Made by a program: the position numbers and the translations under genes
The notes under the pieces: generated by a model
Databases searched by the model: none
What the model saw: the letters and a program-made list of their open reading frames with translations, nothing else
What the model was told of the DNA's origin: nothing
Shown here: piece after piece, positions 1 through 8,512 of the stretch
Numbering within the stretch: position 1 is the stretch's first letter
Layout: the number at the start of each line of letters is the position of its first letter
From: Gallaecimonas mangrovi
GTDB lineage: Bacteria; Pseudomonadota; Gammaproteobacteria; Enterobacterales; Gallaecimonadaceae
Assembly: GCF_003367375.1 (NCBI RefSeq)
Contig: NZ_CP031416.1
Location: 206,001 to 270,000 of the forward strand
Reading direction: 5' to 3'
DNA: 64,000 nt

Positions 1-798
1 GGTTGTACCAAAACCAAAATAAGCTTGAGCATTCGTGCGCTAGAGCAGCGGCTGGGCGCCGCTCTTTTTACCCGAACCACCCGCCAAATCACCCTGACCG
101 ATGCCGGCCAACAACTGTATCTCGACAGTAAGCCATTATTGGCAACATTAGGGGAAAGGCTGCAGGACGTGGGCAGTAGCGCCAGGACACTCAGCGGCAC
201 CTTAAGGATCACCGCGCCGGTTGATCACATGAGTCTTCATTTGGCCAAGGCCGCGGCGGCCTTTGGTGAACGCCATCCCAAGCTCAGCATTGAGCTTCGC
301 AGTGGTGATAAAACGGCGGATCTGGTGCGCGAAGGCATCGATGTGGCTATTCGTATGGGCTGGCTGAAGGACTCTAGCCTTCGCGCCCAAAAACTGGGTA
401 GTTTCGAGCAGTTATTAGTGGCGTCCCAAAGCTACCTAGATAGCTATGGTGCCCCATCACACCCAAGAGAGCTTGCCCAGCACCGCTGGCTTGAGTTTAC
501 GCCGCTGCCCAGCGCGTTAACCTGGACCTTCAGCCGCCAGGGCGAGACCCAGCAAGTGCAACTGCACAGCCGCCTCAAGGTCGACAACACCTCGGCGCTA
601 ACCAGCCTGATTAAGGCCGGTGCCGGTATCTCGGTGATTGGCCACTTTGGTCAGCCACTGGACGCACAACTCATTCCCTTATTGTCGCAATGGACGCTAC
701 CGAAAGGCGGTATCTATGCTGTCTTTCCGCCCGGTAACTTTATTCCCGCCCGGGTTCGCGCCTTTGTGGATTTCTACCGGGACTGGCTTGCCCTCTAG
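1..798 (+). CDS. LysR-family transcriptional regulator, 5' end cut by window edge
   Basis: This is the 3' portion of a LysR-type regulator. The frame is open to base 1, where it reads into the second half of the winged helix-turn-helix (IRALEQRLGAALFTRTTRQ, then LTDAG). The TTG at 25 is therefore inside the gene and the true start lies outside the window. The DNA-binding half is followed by a LysR substrate-binding domain of about 200 residues (from about residue 95), with the usual VREGIDVAIRMG segment. The effector and targets cannot be inferred. The gene points toward the phytase terminator and is convergent with the phytase/TonB-receptor pair, so it is not obviously their regulator. Family call is secure; function is open. 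Confidence 0.85.
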   Translation, partial: GCTKTKISLSIRALEQRLGAALFTRTTRQITLTDAGQQLYLDSKPLLATLGERLQDVGSSARTLSGTLRITAPVDHMSLHLAKAAAAFGERHPKLSIELRSGDKTADLVREGIDVAIRMGWLKDSSLRAQKLGSFEQLLVASQSYLDSYGAPSHPRELAQHRWLEFTPLPSALTWTFSRQGETQQVQLHSRLKVDNTSALTSLIKAGAGISVIGHFGQPLDAQLIPLLSQWTLPKGGIYAVFPPGNFIPARVRAFVDFYRDWLAL

Positions 799-883
799 CT
801 GGGCTCGCCAGTTATCTAAAAGCCGCTGTTTATCCTTGGTGGCAACAAAGACATGGCCTTGTCTTGATGCCTACGCCACCAAT

Positions 884-908
884 AAAAAAGGCAGGCCAAA
901 GGCCTGCC
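884..908 (-). terminator. Rho-independent terminator of the phytase gene
   Basis: An 8-bp perfect stem GGCAGGCC / GGCCTGCC with a 3-nt loop (890-908), followed on the minus strand by a run of T (884-889). It lies about 20 bases beyond the phytase stop codon. Confidence 0.8.
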
Positions 909-929
909 CAAGGGGTAAGAAAATAACGC

Positions 930-1841
930 TTATTGTTTTAATAGCTTCAGCACCTCTGCAAAGGAGACGAGCTTGAAGTTTTGGCCTTGTTCTGGAAGTC
1001 GTTTGCGGCCGTCCTGTATTGCCAGTAGGCCTTGGGGGTAATCGGCGCTCAGGGCCATGGCCGTGACATCAATGCCGTCGGTTTCGCTGGTGCCATCAAT
1101 GCCAGCCTGGCTATTAAGGCCAACCCGAAACCGCCCCTGGTAGGCGTAAGGTGGCAGGGCGCTGTAAACAACGTAGCTGTCGTTGCCCTGGCTGGAGGCA
1201 ATCAGCAGCGGCTTTTTACCTTGCCACAAGCCTAAGCCTTCCACATCGGCGTGCAGTTTATCACCGACATGGGCGATCAGTCTGCCCTTGGCGGCCTTAG
1301 CGGGGTTGGCATCGAACGCCCAAATGCCAACATCTTCTTCACCCAGGAAAAAGGTGCCGCGCTGGTCATCGGCAACGCAGCCCTCTGGCTGGGTGGGCAC
1401 GCTAAAGTCGCGCAGCAATTGGCCACTGATTTTGCCGTGGCGTTCAGCCAAACGGTACTGCAGCACCCGGCCGGCTTTGTTGTTCACAAAAACCTGCATC
1501 TGCCCCTTGGGCTGATACATACAAAGGCCATAAATGTCTTTGATAGGGGTGGGAATTTCCCCCAGCACCGAGGTGTGGCCCGTTGTAGGGTTAATGGCAA
1601 ACACCAGGATGCTGTTGCGGTCGCGCTGGCTGGCGGTGGCAATGTCGACGGTGTTGCCGTTAACCACAAAACCTTTGCGTACATCGACGTTATTCACCCG
1701 GCCAACCGCGAGGCGCTGCAGGCGTTTGCCTTGCAGGTCATACACCTCCAGAGCCCCTCTTTTGTCGGTACCCAGCACCCGGCTTTGTGCCTTATTGTGG
1801 CTGTTAACCCAAATGGCTGGGTCGTCCATCGCATCGCCCAC
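930..1841 (-). CDS. Beta-propeller phytase, C-terminal catalytic propeller (3' part of a frameshifted gene)
   Basis: The translation shows the start of a complete beta-propeller phytase domain (GDAMDDPAIW), followed by the blades: NNVDVR, DIYGLCMY, PEGCVADDQRGTFFLGEE, HADVEGLGLW, ETDGIDVTAMAL. In this family such acidic blades bind calcium and phosphate and release phosphate from Ca-phytate outside the cytoplasm. The only standard start codon is the GTG at 1841, which falls inside the domain and gives no signal peptide. The same frame is open further upstream to about base 2042, reading a linker (for example HSGKLLAVSNNSAYF) that joins naturally to the fragment at 1964-2674. I read both as one tandem-domain phytase of roughly 600 residues broken by a single-base frameshift. 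Family call is strong; whether this segment is expressed is doubtful. Confidence 0.8.
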   Translation of the reverse strand: MGDAMDDPAIWVNSHNKAQSRVLGTDKRGALEVYDLQGKRLQRLAVGRVNNVDVRKGFVVNGNTVDIATASQRDRNSILVFAINPTTGHTSVLGEIPTPIKDIYGLCMYQPKGQMQVFVNNKAGRVLQYRLAERHGKISGQLLRDFSVPTQPEGCVADDQRGTFFLGEEDVGIWAFDANPAKAAKGRLIAHVGDKLHADVEGLGLWQGKKPLLIASSQGNDSYVVYSALPPYAYQGRFRVGLNSQAGIDGTSETDGIDVTAMALSADYPQGLLAIQDGRKRLPEQGQNFKLVSFAEVLKLLKQ

Positions 1842-1963
1842 CCGGTTGGCCGGCGCGGTTTGGGCAAGGGCTGTTACCTGCTTGACTATCGGGGCTTGAT
1901 AGTGGTTTACGTTTAGTGCGGGGAGTGGCTGGTGGCTGCTATTGAAGTAAGCGCTATTGTTGC

Positions 1964-2674
1964 TTACGGCCAGGAGTTTACCGCTGTGAGCAATGAGCTT
2001 TTGGCGCTTAACGCCGCTTTGTGGGCGCTTTTGGCCGTCGCGTTAGGGTAAAGGTCAAGGCTTTGCTCGCCAAGGCGTACTAACAGCCCCTTGGGGGTTA
2101 CTGCTAAGGCCTGGGTTTGCCCCACAAGTTTGCCAAAGGGGGCGGCAACGTCGATAAGCTCCCGTGTGGGTTCAGCCTCAAGTTCGGCGCTGTAGCGCCA
2201 AATGCCCTTGTCATTTTCGCTGATAAAAAGCTGGCCTGAGGCACTGTCGGTAGCGCAGGCGGTGCTTTTATAAGGAATGTTAAGCTCGCGCAATTTCAAG
2301 GGCTTTTTGAGCCAGTACTGGGTTTTTACCAACCACTCTTCACCGCTGCCGCGGTCATCAAGCACAAAGACGTAAAGGTTACCGTCTTGCACGCTTTGGT
2401 AGCTGCATAGCGCTTCGACGACGCGGTCTGTTACCGGCGCTGAAAACCGTTTGTTAGCGCCTTGCCAAATGCTGAGAGTCTCGTCGGCCTTACCTACCCG
2501 CAGCATCAGATTGCCGTCTTGGCTAAAGACCAGCCGCTCGGTGGCACCGCTTGCCAGGGTTTGCTTACCCAGGCTAACGGCGTGGTCAGACACGGTCAGG
2601 GTTTTACCGGCAAAGGGCAAGGTGGTGGCCAGCGCGCTTTGCGCCAGCAGGGTCAGAGTCAATAGTGCTTTCAT
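1964..2674 (-). CDS. Beta-propeller phytase, N-terminal incomplete propeller (5' part of a frameshifted gene)
   Basis: 236 codons from an ATG with a good ribosome site (AAGGACAGACC) and a signal peptide (MKALLTLTLLAQSALA). The body has phytase-propeller blades (LCSYQS..GNLYVFVLDD, TACATDSASGQLFISEND, KGIWRYSAELEAE). Tandem phytases of marine bacteria carry an incomplete N-terminal propeller before the catalytic one, and this fits that half. The frame ends at 1964 while the next propeller continues in another frame. The two frames overlap in 1980-2042, where the coding strand has two CCAAAAGC runs; one extra A in either would restore a continuous protein. The gene starts only 9 bases after the TonB receptor stop, so the two are probably co-transcribed. 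Confidence 0.75.
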   Translation of the reverse strand: MKALLTLTLLAQSALATTLPFAGKTLTVSDHAVSLGKQTLASGATERLVFSQDGNLMLRVGKADETLSIWQGANKRFSAPVTDRVVEALCSYQSVQDGNLYVFVLDDRGSGEEWLVKTQYWLKKPLKLRELNIPYKSTACATDSASGQLFISENDKGIWRYSAELEAEPTRELIDVAAPFGKLVGQTQALAVTPKGLLVRLGEQSLDLYPNATAKSAHKAALSAKSSLLTAVNSWP

Positions 2675-2683
2675 GGTCTGTCC

Positions 2684-5371
2684 TTAAAAAGCGTGGTACT
2701 GCAGGCCAAGCTCAAAGGTGCGGCCATAGGTTTCATATTGGGCGTTTAAATCGGAGCGCCCGGTGTAAACGTAATAAGGTTCATCGTTGATGTTGAGCGC
2801 TTTAAAAGCTATCTGCAGGTTCTTGGTTGCAGACCATTTACCGATAAAGTCCCACTGCAAGTGCGCATCGGCGTAAAGGTCATAAGCGCTGTCTTCCACG
2901 TTATCCACTTCCAGCAAGTAGCGCGACTGGTAAGCCGCTGACAGCCGCAGCGACAGGGTGCCGTCATCGTAGCCGATGGCAAAGTTGGCGGTTTTGTCAG
3001 ACTGGCTGGGGAAAGGAATATCGCGGCTGCCGCCGTCCCAGCTGATGGTGGCGCTGGAGTTGGTCCAGGTGCCGTTTAGTGACACCAGCATGTTATTGAA
3101 AGGAGCTGGCAGGGCGCTTAAGCGCGTGACATAGTTCAGCTCCACACCATACAGATCAGCGGTGTCGCCGTTAATGTAAGTCAGGGCTTTGTCGTAGTCT
3201 TCGTAACCACTGGAGCCTGCCTTATCTGCCTGATAAATGAAGTTTTTAATGTCTTTATAGAAAACGCCGATGCTGGCGACGCCAATATCACCGCTGTAGT
3301 GTTCCAGGCTAAGGTCGTAGTTAGCGCTGGTCATAGACTCAAGCTCGGGGTTGCCAAACTCGGCTTCATAGTCGCCGGCATCGCCTTCGCGGTACATGCC
3401 AGGGGCCAGCTGGTCGTAGGTGGGGCGTACAAAAGAGTTGGAGTAGGCGGCCCTTAGCAGGGTTTGTTCGCTTAGGTTGTAACGCAGGTTCAAAGACGGC
3501 AGCCACTGGTCTTCGTCCTTGTGGTATTCGGTTGCGTCAATGGCATCGTCTTCACTTTCAAAAGCACTGTAACCACGGGTGTCGCGCTGGGTTTTTTCAT
3601 AACGAAGGCCGCCTACCAGCAGCAGTTTGTCCCAGTGGCCGGTGCCCATTAGGTAGGCGGCGCTGTTGTCTTCCTTAACGTGGTAATCGTCGATGGTGGA
3701 ATCCAGCTCGTCGATGTAGTCGGCCTTATCAAGGCCACTAATGGCTGACTCGACTGCGCTAACGCTGATGGTGGGGCCAAAGGTTGCCAAGCTGTAATCG
3801 GCATTGCCGCTAGTAAAGTCGGCTAAGGTGCCGTCGATGCCTTTATAGCTGTAGACGTTTTCATCCATCTTCTTCTTGCGCTGGCCGAATTTCATGCCGC
3901 CTTGAATGTCGAGGCTGACACTGCCTCGCTCAAGGTGGCGAATAACATCGGCCCTGACAGTTTTGTTGTGGTCGGTGGTGTCATGGTCGTACATCTTGAT
4001 TTTGCTCAGCCTGTAGTTGCTGGCGTCGTAGATGTCGCTGTCGCCATAGACCACCGGTTTATCACCGCTTTGATATGAGACATTGCTGGTGTATTCGAAC
4101 TTGGCGTCTTTAATGCCAAACGGCAGCTTTTCTTCGGCGGTGCTGTCGGAAAGCTGGTATTTCAGCGTCCAGTCGTCCCAGCTGGATTGGCCACCAACAC
4201 TCAACGACGTAATGGTTTGGTCTTCAATACGGTCTTTTAAGCTGCGGGTTAAATCGGCGCTGGCACTTTCCCCGGCACTGACCGCATCGTCCCATTCGCT
4301 ACTAAAAGACTGCCGGGTTTCATGGTCTTTAAACTCGGAATAAAGGCCGCGCAGGTAAAACTGCTGGCTGTCGCTTGGGCGAAAATCAAGGTTGGCGGCC
4401 AGGCCCTTACGTTTGCGCTCAATGGTGTAATCGCGCATGTCGGTTTCTTCCAGGTTATTGCCGTCCCAGGCACCCTGGGTTTCAACATTATCCGAGGCAA
4501 ACTTGCGGTCGTAATAACTGCCCGCCAGGGCAATCCCTAAGGCCTCTACATCACTGCCCACATCATAGGTATCGGAATAGGCAATAGAGGCTTTGGGGCT
4601 GGTTTTATCCCGTAGCTGGTTATAGCTGCCTGCTACGCCCAGGCTAAAAAACCGGCCGTCGTGGTCAAAGGCAGTCAGGCTTTTCATTTCAACGTTGCCG
4701 CCTAGACTATTGGCATCCATGTCTGGGGTCAGGCTCTTTGAGACTTCCAAACTACCCAAAAGATCGGACGGAATAACATCCAGGGCCACGGCGCGCCTGC
4801 CCGATTCTGGCGCAGGAATATTGGCGCCGTTGTAAGTCACCGTATTTAAGTCCGGTGCCAAACCACGAATACGCACAAAGCGGCCTTCACCCTGGTCACG
4901 TTCGATGGATATACCGGGTAGCCGCTGCAACGCCTCGGTGGCGTTGTCATCTGGGTATTGGCCGATACCGTCGGCCGAGGCGGCGGTAACAATGTTGTCA
5001 GCGTTTTTTTGTAGCCCCAAAGCGCGCCCTAAGCTGGCCGCCTGGCCCACCACACTGATGTGCTCGATATCGCCCGTCAGGGTCAATGGCAGGTTAAGGG
5101 GCTGGTTATCAACCACCTCGATGCTGCGCTTTTCTCGCGCGATACCGGGGTAGTGGATTTGTAGCTGGTAATGGCCTGCCTTGACCGACGGCAGCACAAA
5201 ACGGCCATTTTCATCGGTGGTGGTGTGATAAGCGCTGGCGGCAAGGCTAATGGTTGCACCAGCCACGTTGTGGCCAGCCGCATCAATCAGCTGGCCTTGC
5301 ACTTGGCTATCGGCCCAACTTTGCGCGCACAGAGCCAGAGCGGTCATGGCAAACAAGGGAGCGGTTTTCAT
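2684..5371 (-). CDS. TonB-dependent outer-membrane receptor
   Basis: 895 residues. There is a signal peptide (about 1-20, ending AQSWA), then a carboxypeptidase-regulatory-like beta domain (about 23-105, GHNVAGATISL..TTDENGRFVLPSV). A plug domain follows (about 125-235, with DNATEALQRLPGISIERDQG and RIRGLAPDLNTVTYNG), and then a 22-strand-type barrel ending in a C-terminal Phe. This matches the large receptor subfamily common in Alteromonadales and Caulobacter for oligomeric or phosphorylated substrates. The phytase gene begins 9 bases downstream on the same strand, so the likely ligand is a phytate-derived or phosphate-containing compound; that is inferred from context only. No convincing Pho box is visible upstream. 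Confidence 0.9.
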   Translation of the reverse strand: MKTAPLFAMTALALCAQSWADSQVQGQLIDAAGHNVAGATISLAASAYHTTTDENGRFVLPSVKAGHYQLQIHYPGIAREKRSIEVVDNQPLNLPLTLTGDIEHISVVGQAASLGRALGLQKNADNIVTAASADGIGQYPDDNATEALQRLPGISIERDQGEGRFVRIRGLAPDLNTVTYNGANIPAPESGRRAVALDVIPSDLLGSLEVSKSLTPDMDANSLGGNVEMKSLTAFDHDGRFFSLGVAGSYNQLRDKTSPKASIAYSDTYDVGSDVEALGIALAGSYYDRKFASDNVETQGAWDGNNLEETDMRDYTIERKRKGLAANLDFRPSDSQQFYLRGLYSEFKDHETRQSFSSEWDDAVSAGESASADLTRSLKDRIEDQTITSLSVGGQSSWDDWTLKYQLSDSTAEEKLPFGIKDAKFEYTSNVSYQSGDKPVVYGDSDIYDASNYRLSKIKMYDHDTTDHNKTVRADVIRHLERGSVSLDIQGGMKFGQRKKKMDENVYSYKGIDGTLADFTSGNADYSLATFGPTISVSAVESAISGLDKADYIDELDSTIDDYHVKEDNSAAYLMGTGHWDKLLLVGGLRYEKTQRDTRGYSAFESEDDAIDATEYHKDEDQWLPSLNLRYNLSEQTLLRAAYSNSFVRPTYDQLAPGMYREGDAGDYEAEFGNPELESMTSANYDLSLEHYSGDIGVASIGVFYKDIKNFIYQADKAGSSGYEDYDKALTYINGDTADLYGVELNYVTRLSALPAPFNNMLVSLNGTWTNSSATISWDGGSRDIPFPSQSDKTANFAIGYDDGTLSLRLSAAYQSRYLLEVDNVEDSAYDLYADAHLQWDFIGKWSATKNLQIAFKALNINDEPYYVYTGRSDLNAQYETYGRTFELGLQYHAF

Positions 5372-5591
5372 GCTGTAAGGTCCGGGTCACTGAATTTGCC
5401 GCCGACTGTGAAAGCATTGTGTGATGTTTTTGTTTCAGTGAGGTGACCTTAAGTTTGTCTTAACGTTTTTAGGGGCCTGGCAAGGCGAAGCTGGCTGAGC
5501 CTTGCTGACCCGGGTCATATCGGCTCAGCTTAAACAAGCGATGTCACGGTTTTGTAAAAGAGTGCCGCAACAATGGCGCCGAGGAGAAACC

Positions 5592-6485
5592 ATGGCCCAA
5601 CATAAATACAAGTTACTGCTCAGTGTCGCCCTTTTGGTGGCGCTGTTGATATTGGCCCTAAACATGGGCACCCCAAAACCGCTGGCCATCATTAACTGGT
5701 TGGATGCGGTGGGTGAAGGCTGTGTGCTGCTGGTGAGTCTGGCCTGGGTGGGTATGGTGCTAAAAAGTCGCCCCCATGGCCGGGTGACGTTATTGCTGTT
5801 TGCCGGTGGCCTGATGTTCTGCTGCTCGAGCTGGCTTGATTGGCTGGACGAATTTATTCACTACCCTGGCACCCACCATTTGATGAGCTGGACCGAAAGT
5901 CTGCCGGCACCTGTTGGCCTTGCCATGCTGACCTTCGGTTTGCTGGGCTGGCACCGCGAACAACTTGCCATTACTGCCCAGCTGAAAAGCCGCGAGCATT
6001 TCTTTCGTGAGCATCAACTGGTTGACTCGCTAACCCGCCTTTATACCCAACCTTATTTACAATTGGTGCTGGAGCGCGAGCTGCATCTGCACCAGCAAGC
6101 CGCCAGCCCTTTAACCTTGCTGGCCTGGGATATTCGTGACTTCGGCCGTTTTAATTTGCAGCAAGGGGAGCTGGCTGGCGACCGGGTGTTAAAAAGCTTG
6201 GCCGAATTTTTAGTTGCAGGCCTTCGCAGCCAAGACTTGCTCTGCCGGTTAGGGGGCGACCGCTTTGTGGCCTTGCTGCCAGCCAGTAATCAGGCCCAAG
6301 CCCAGGCGTTGGCCAGCGCCTTAGCGCAGCAACTGGCCGAGCGGCCCTGGCTGTCAAGCCGGGTACAGCTTAAGGCGACCATTTTGGCCGCAGCTCCGGG
6401 GGAATCAAGCGACGCCTTATTGGCGCGGCTGCAGCAGCAATTAGATAAAGACAAAGGGCGGGGCCCCTTTGTAAGGCCAGCCTAA
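5592..6485 (+). CDS. Membrane GGDEF-domain protein with degenerate active site
   Basis: 297 residues from the ATG at 5592, preceded by GAGGAG; a longer in-frame reading from 5502 lacks a ribosome site. The N-terminal half has about four hydrophobic segments (roughly residues 7-25, 35-55, 62-80, 100-118). A GGDEF domain follows from about residue 145 (DSLTRLYTQPYLQLVLERE). The signature reads GGDRF at residues 221-225 in place of GG(D/E)EF. The Arg replaces an acidic residue needed for diguanylate cyclase activity in studied enzymes, and no RxxD inhibitory site is obvious. It may be a c-di-GMP or GTP sensor rather than an enzyme. Its stop codon overlaps the next start (TAATG), so the two genes are translationally coupled. 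Confidence 0.85.
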   Translation: MAQHKYKLLLSVALLVALLILALNMGTPKPLAIINWLDAVGEGCVLLVSLAWVGMVLKSRPHGRVTLLLFAGGLMFCCSSWLDWLDEFIHYPGTHHLMSWTESLPAPVGLAMLTFGLLGWHREQLAITAQLKSREHFFREHQLVDSLTRLYTQPYLQLVLERELHLHQQAASPLTLLAWDIRDFGRFNLQQGELAGDRVLKSLAEFLVAGLRSQDLLCRLGGDRFVALLPASNQAQAQALASALAQQLAERPWLSSRVQLKATILAAAPGESSDALLARLQQQLDKDKGRGPFVRPA

Positions 6486-7471
6486 TGCGCTCCTGGTTTG
6501 GCCTTGACGACAAACTGCTGCAACCGCTGTTGGCCAGGGCCATGGTGACGGTGGCAATGCGTCGTGGCGCCGAACCGGCAAGGCTTTTGCGTGGAACCGG
6601 CCTTTTTGAAAGTGACTTAGACAGCCGCCTTATCTGTGCGCGCCAGCTTATTAAATTGGCGATGCAGGTGCAAAAGCAACTAGCGCAGCCCGACCTTGGC
6701 TTTTTGGTTGGCCACCATCTGCTGCGTCTTAACCACCCGCTGGCCCAAGCCCTGCGCCACGCACCCGATCTTCGCCATGCCTTGCTGGTGCTAGCCCGCC
6801 ACCGCCAGCAATTACCATTGCTGCAATATCTGCGTTTAGAAGCCAGCAGCGAGCGCTTGCATTGTTACCTGCAAGACAGCGTTGGGCTTGGGGATTCGCG
6901 AGGCTTTTTCTTGCAAGTGACCTTGGGCATTTTAAGTGCGCTTATTCGCCTGCAACTCGATGGCCGCCAGCAGCTTGAAATCAGCCTGAGCCAAAGCCAG
7001 CCCAAAGCCCTGCACCTCTACCAAACTCACCTGGGCCTGGCCCTTGAATTTAATGCGCCCAGTGACGGCATCAGCCTGCCGCGCAGTTGGTGGCAAGCTG
7101 CCTTTAGGGACAGCGATACGGAACGCTTTGCGCTTGCTAATCGCCAGCTGGCCAGCCAACTGATGCCCCTTGGGTTACTGGAATGGCTAGCGCGGCTGCA
7201 GCACCGCAACCTGAAGTCGCCTCTCGGTTTAGAGGCGGCGGCAGAGTTGGCGGGGGTGAGTGTGGCCAGCTTTAAACGCCAGCTTAAGGATCAAGGCAGC
7301 TCTTTTAAGGCCAATACCGATAGCGTGAAAAAACTGCGCGCCTTGCATTGGCTTTGCCACGGCGACTTGCCCAATGAGGTGTTAGCCAAGCGCTTAGGCT
7401 ACTCCGACGTGCACAACTTTCGCCGTTCTTTTAAACGCTGGACCGGCGCCGTGCCGTCGGTATTTCGTTAG
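6485..7471 (+). CDS. AraC-family transcriptional regulator
   Basis: 328 residues, starting at the ATG that shares one base with the stop of the GGDEF gene. The N-terminal roughly 200 residues resemble the arabinose-binding-like domain of the OruR/ArgR-type AraC group (LLRGTGLFESDLDSRLICARQLIKL, split here only for description). The last 100 residues hold two helix-turn-helix units (LEAAAELAGVSVASFKRQL, then EVLAKRLGYSDVHNFRRSFK and WTGAVPS). Direct coupling to a GGDEF protein suggests a two-gene signalling unit. The ligand and targets are unknown. It ends tail-to-tail with the patatin gene, and the stop codons overlap. Confidence 0.88.
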   Translation: MRSWFGLDDKLLQPLLARAMVTVAMRRGAEPARLLRGTGLFESDLDSRLICARQLIKLAMQVQKQLAQPDLGFLVGHHLLRLNHPLAQALRHAPDLRHALLVLARHRQQLPLLQYLRLEASSERLHCYLQDSVGLGDSRGFFLQVTLGILSALIRLQLDGRQQLEISLSQSQPKALHLYQTHLGLALEFNAPSDGISLPRSWWQAAFRDSDTERFALANRQLASQLMPLGLLEWLARLQHRNLKSPLGLEAAAELAGVSVASFKRQLKDQGSSFKANTDSVKKLRALHWLCHGDLPNEVLAKRLGYSDVHNFRRSFKRWTGAVPSVFR

Positions 7472-8328
7472 GCGGATGCGGCCAGTAACTGCTGGCGCTC
7501 AGTAAGATACTGCTGGCCTGCTTCAATACCCATCTGATAACCGGCATCGAGCTTATTGCGGTCCATGGTCAGGCGGCTAACGGCAAAATCGTTAGGCGGC
7601 GCTATTACCGTTAGTCGGCAATCGGCTGGCGGGTTGTCGATAAAATCAAGGGACGCGTTATAAACCTTGGCGCGGTCCAACAAGGTTTGCGCCAGGTTGG
7701 GGTGCTCTTTAAATATGCGCTGGGTTAGCCACGGCAGCCGGCTTGGTTTCATCCGGTAACCCAAGGGGTGTGATAGCACCACGGTAATGTCGCGGGCGCC
7801 GCGCCGGTAAGCTTCTGCTACCGGAATTGAATCGGCCATGCCGCCGTCGGTAAAGGTGTTGTCGCCAATTTGCGGCGTTTCCTTAAAGGCAATGGGCAAG
7901 GCGCAGGTGGCGAGCATGACATCGTCCATGTTGCTGGCGGTCACCGGAATATATTGCGCCTGGCCCGAATCCACGTCGGTAACCACGGCAATAAACTCGG
8001 GGGCTTTGGCGAAATTGTCCATGTTAAGCGGCAGCACTTTACACGACTCATGCCACAGCCAGTGCACATCAGTAAGGTGGCCACCTAGGGCAAACCGGCG
8101 CGGATTAAAAAAGCGCCTTGTTGTGGCTAACCTGGAAATAATTTTGCGGCTGCGCCCAATATGACGGCCAAGATAACCCACAGTGTTGGTGGCCCCGGCA
8201 GACACCGCAATGATCAGCTCAAAAGGGTAGTGTTGCTCGCTGATAAAGGCGTCCAACACCCCTGCGGCAAAAATACCGCGCATGGCGCCACCTTCAACAA
8301 TAAGGGCTTGCTTGGCTAACGACTCCAT
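7468..8328 (-). CDS. Patatin-like phospholipase (YjjU/RssA type)
   Basis: 286 residues, about the usual length for cytoplasmic single-domain bacterial patatins. The oxyanion-hole motif GGAMRG (residues 13-18), a nucleophile elbow with Ser43, and the DGG catalytic Asp motif (TDGGMADSIPV, about residue 160) are all present. The elbow reads AVSAG, so the first Gly of the usual GxSxG is Ala; the Ser and the Asp are intact, so activity is still likely. No signal peptide or membrane helix is seen. Expected role: lipid acyl hydrolase with an undetermined substrate. It is a stand-alone minus-strand gene, convergent with the AraC regulator. Confidence 0.85.
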   Translation of the reverse strand: MESLAKQALIVEGGAMRGIFAAGVLDAFISEQHYPFELIIAVSAGATNTVGYLGRHIGRSRKIISRLATTRRFFNPRRFALGGHLTDVHWLWHESCKVLPLNMDNFAKAPEFIAVVTDVDSGQAQYIPVTASNMDDVMLATCALPIAFKETPQIGDNTFTDGGMADSIPVAEAYRRGARDITVVLSHPLGYRMKPSRLPWLTQRIFKEHPNLAQTLLDRAKVYNASLDFIDNPPADCRLTVIAPPNDFAVSRLTMDRNKLDAGYQMGIEAGQQYLTERQQLLAASA

Positions 8329-8474
8329 AGAACAGCTCCGGCCTGAGTGATTACTCTAACCTATCAAAATGAGCCTGTTATCTTAAATTGTTTTTTTAAA
8401 TCAACAATATAGAAAAATGTAAAGGTCTGTTGGCCAATTTTTGAGCGAACGGGTGTGCGCTTTTTATAACCAAT

Positions 8475-8501
8475 AAAAAAGGCCGCTTACGCGGCCTTTT
8501 T
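8475..8501. terminator. Terminator downstream of pckA
   Basis: GGCCGC / GCGGCC stem with a TTAC loop, A-run on one side and T-run on the other. It lies 12 bases past the pckA stop and can act on the minus strand. Confidence 0.8.
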
Positions 8502-8512
8502 CAATTTTAAGC

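Noticed and set aside
1989..2040. Programmed -1 ribosomal frameshift in the phytase gene
   Set aside because: The CCAAAAGC runs do not form a canonical X XXY YYZ slip site and no downstream pseudoknot is evident; a missing base is simpler.
5372..5500. Possible Pho box upstream of the TonB receptor/phytase genes
   Set aside because: No pair of CTGTCAT-like elements at 11-base spacing on either strand.
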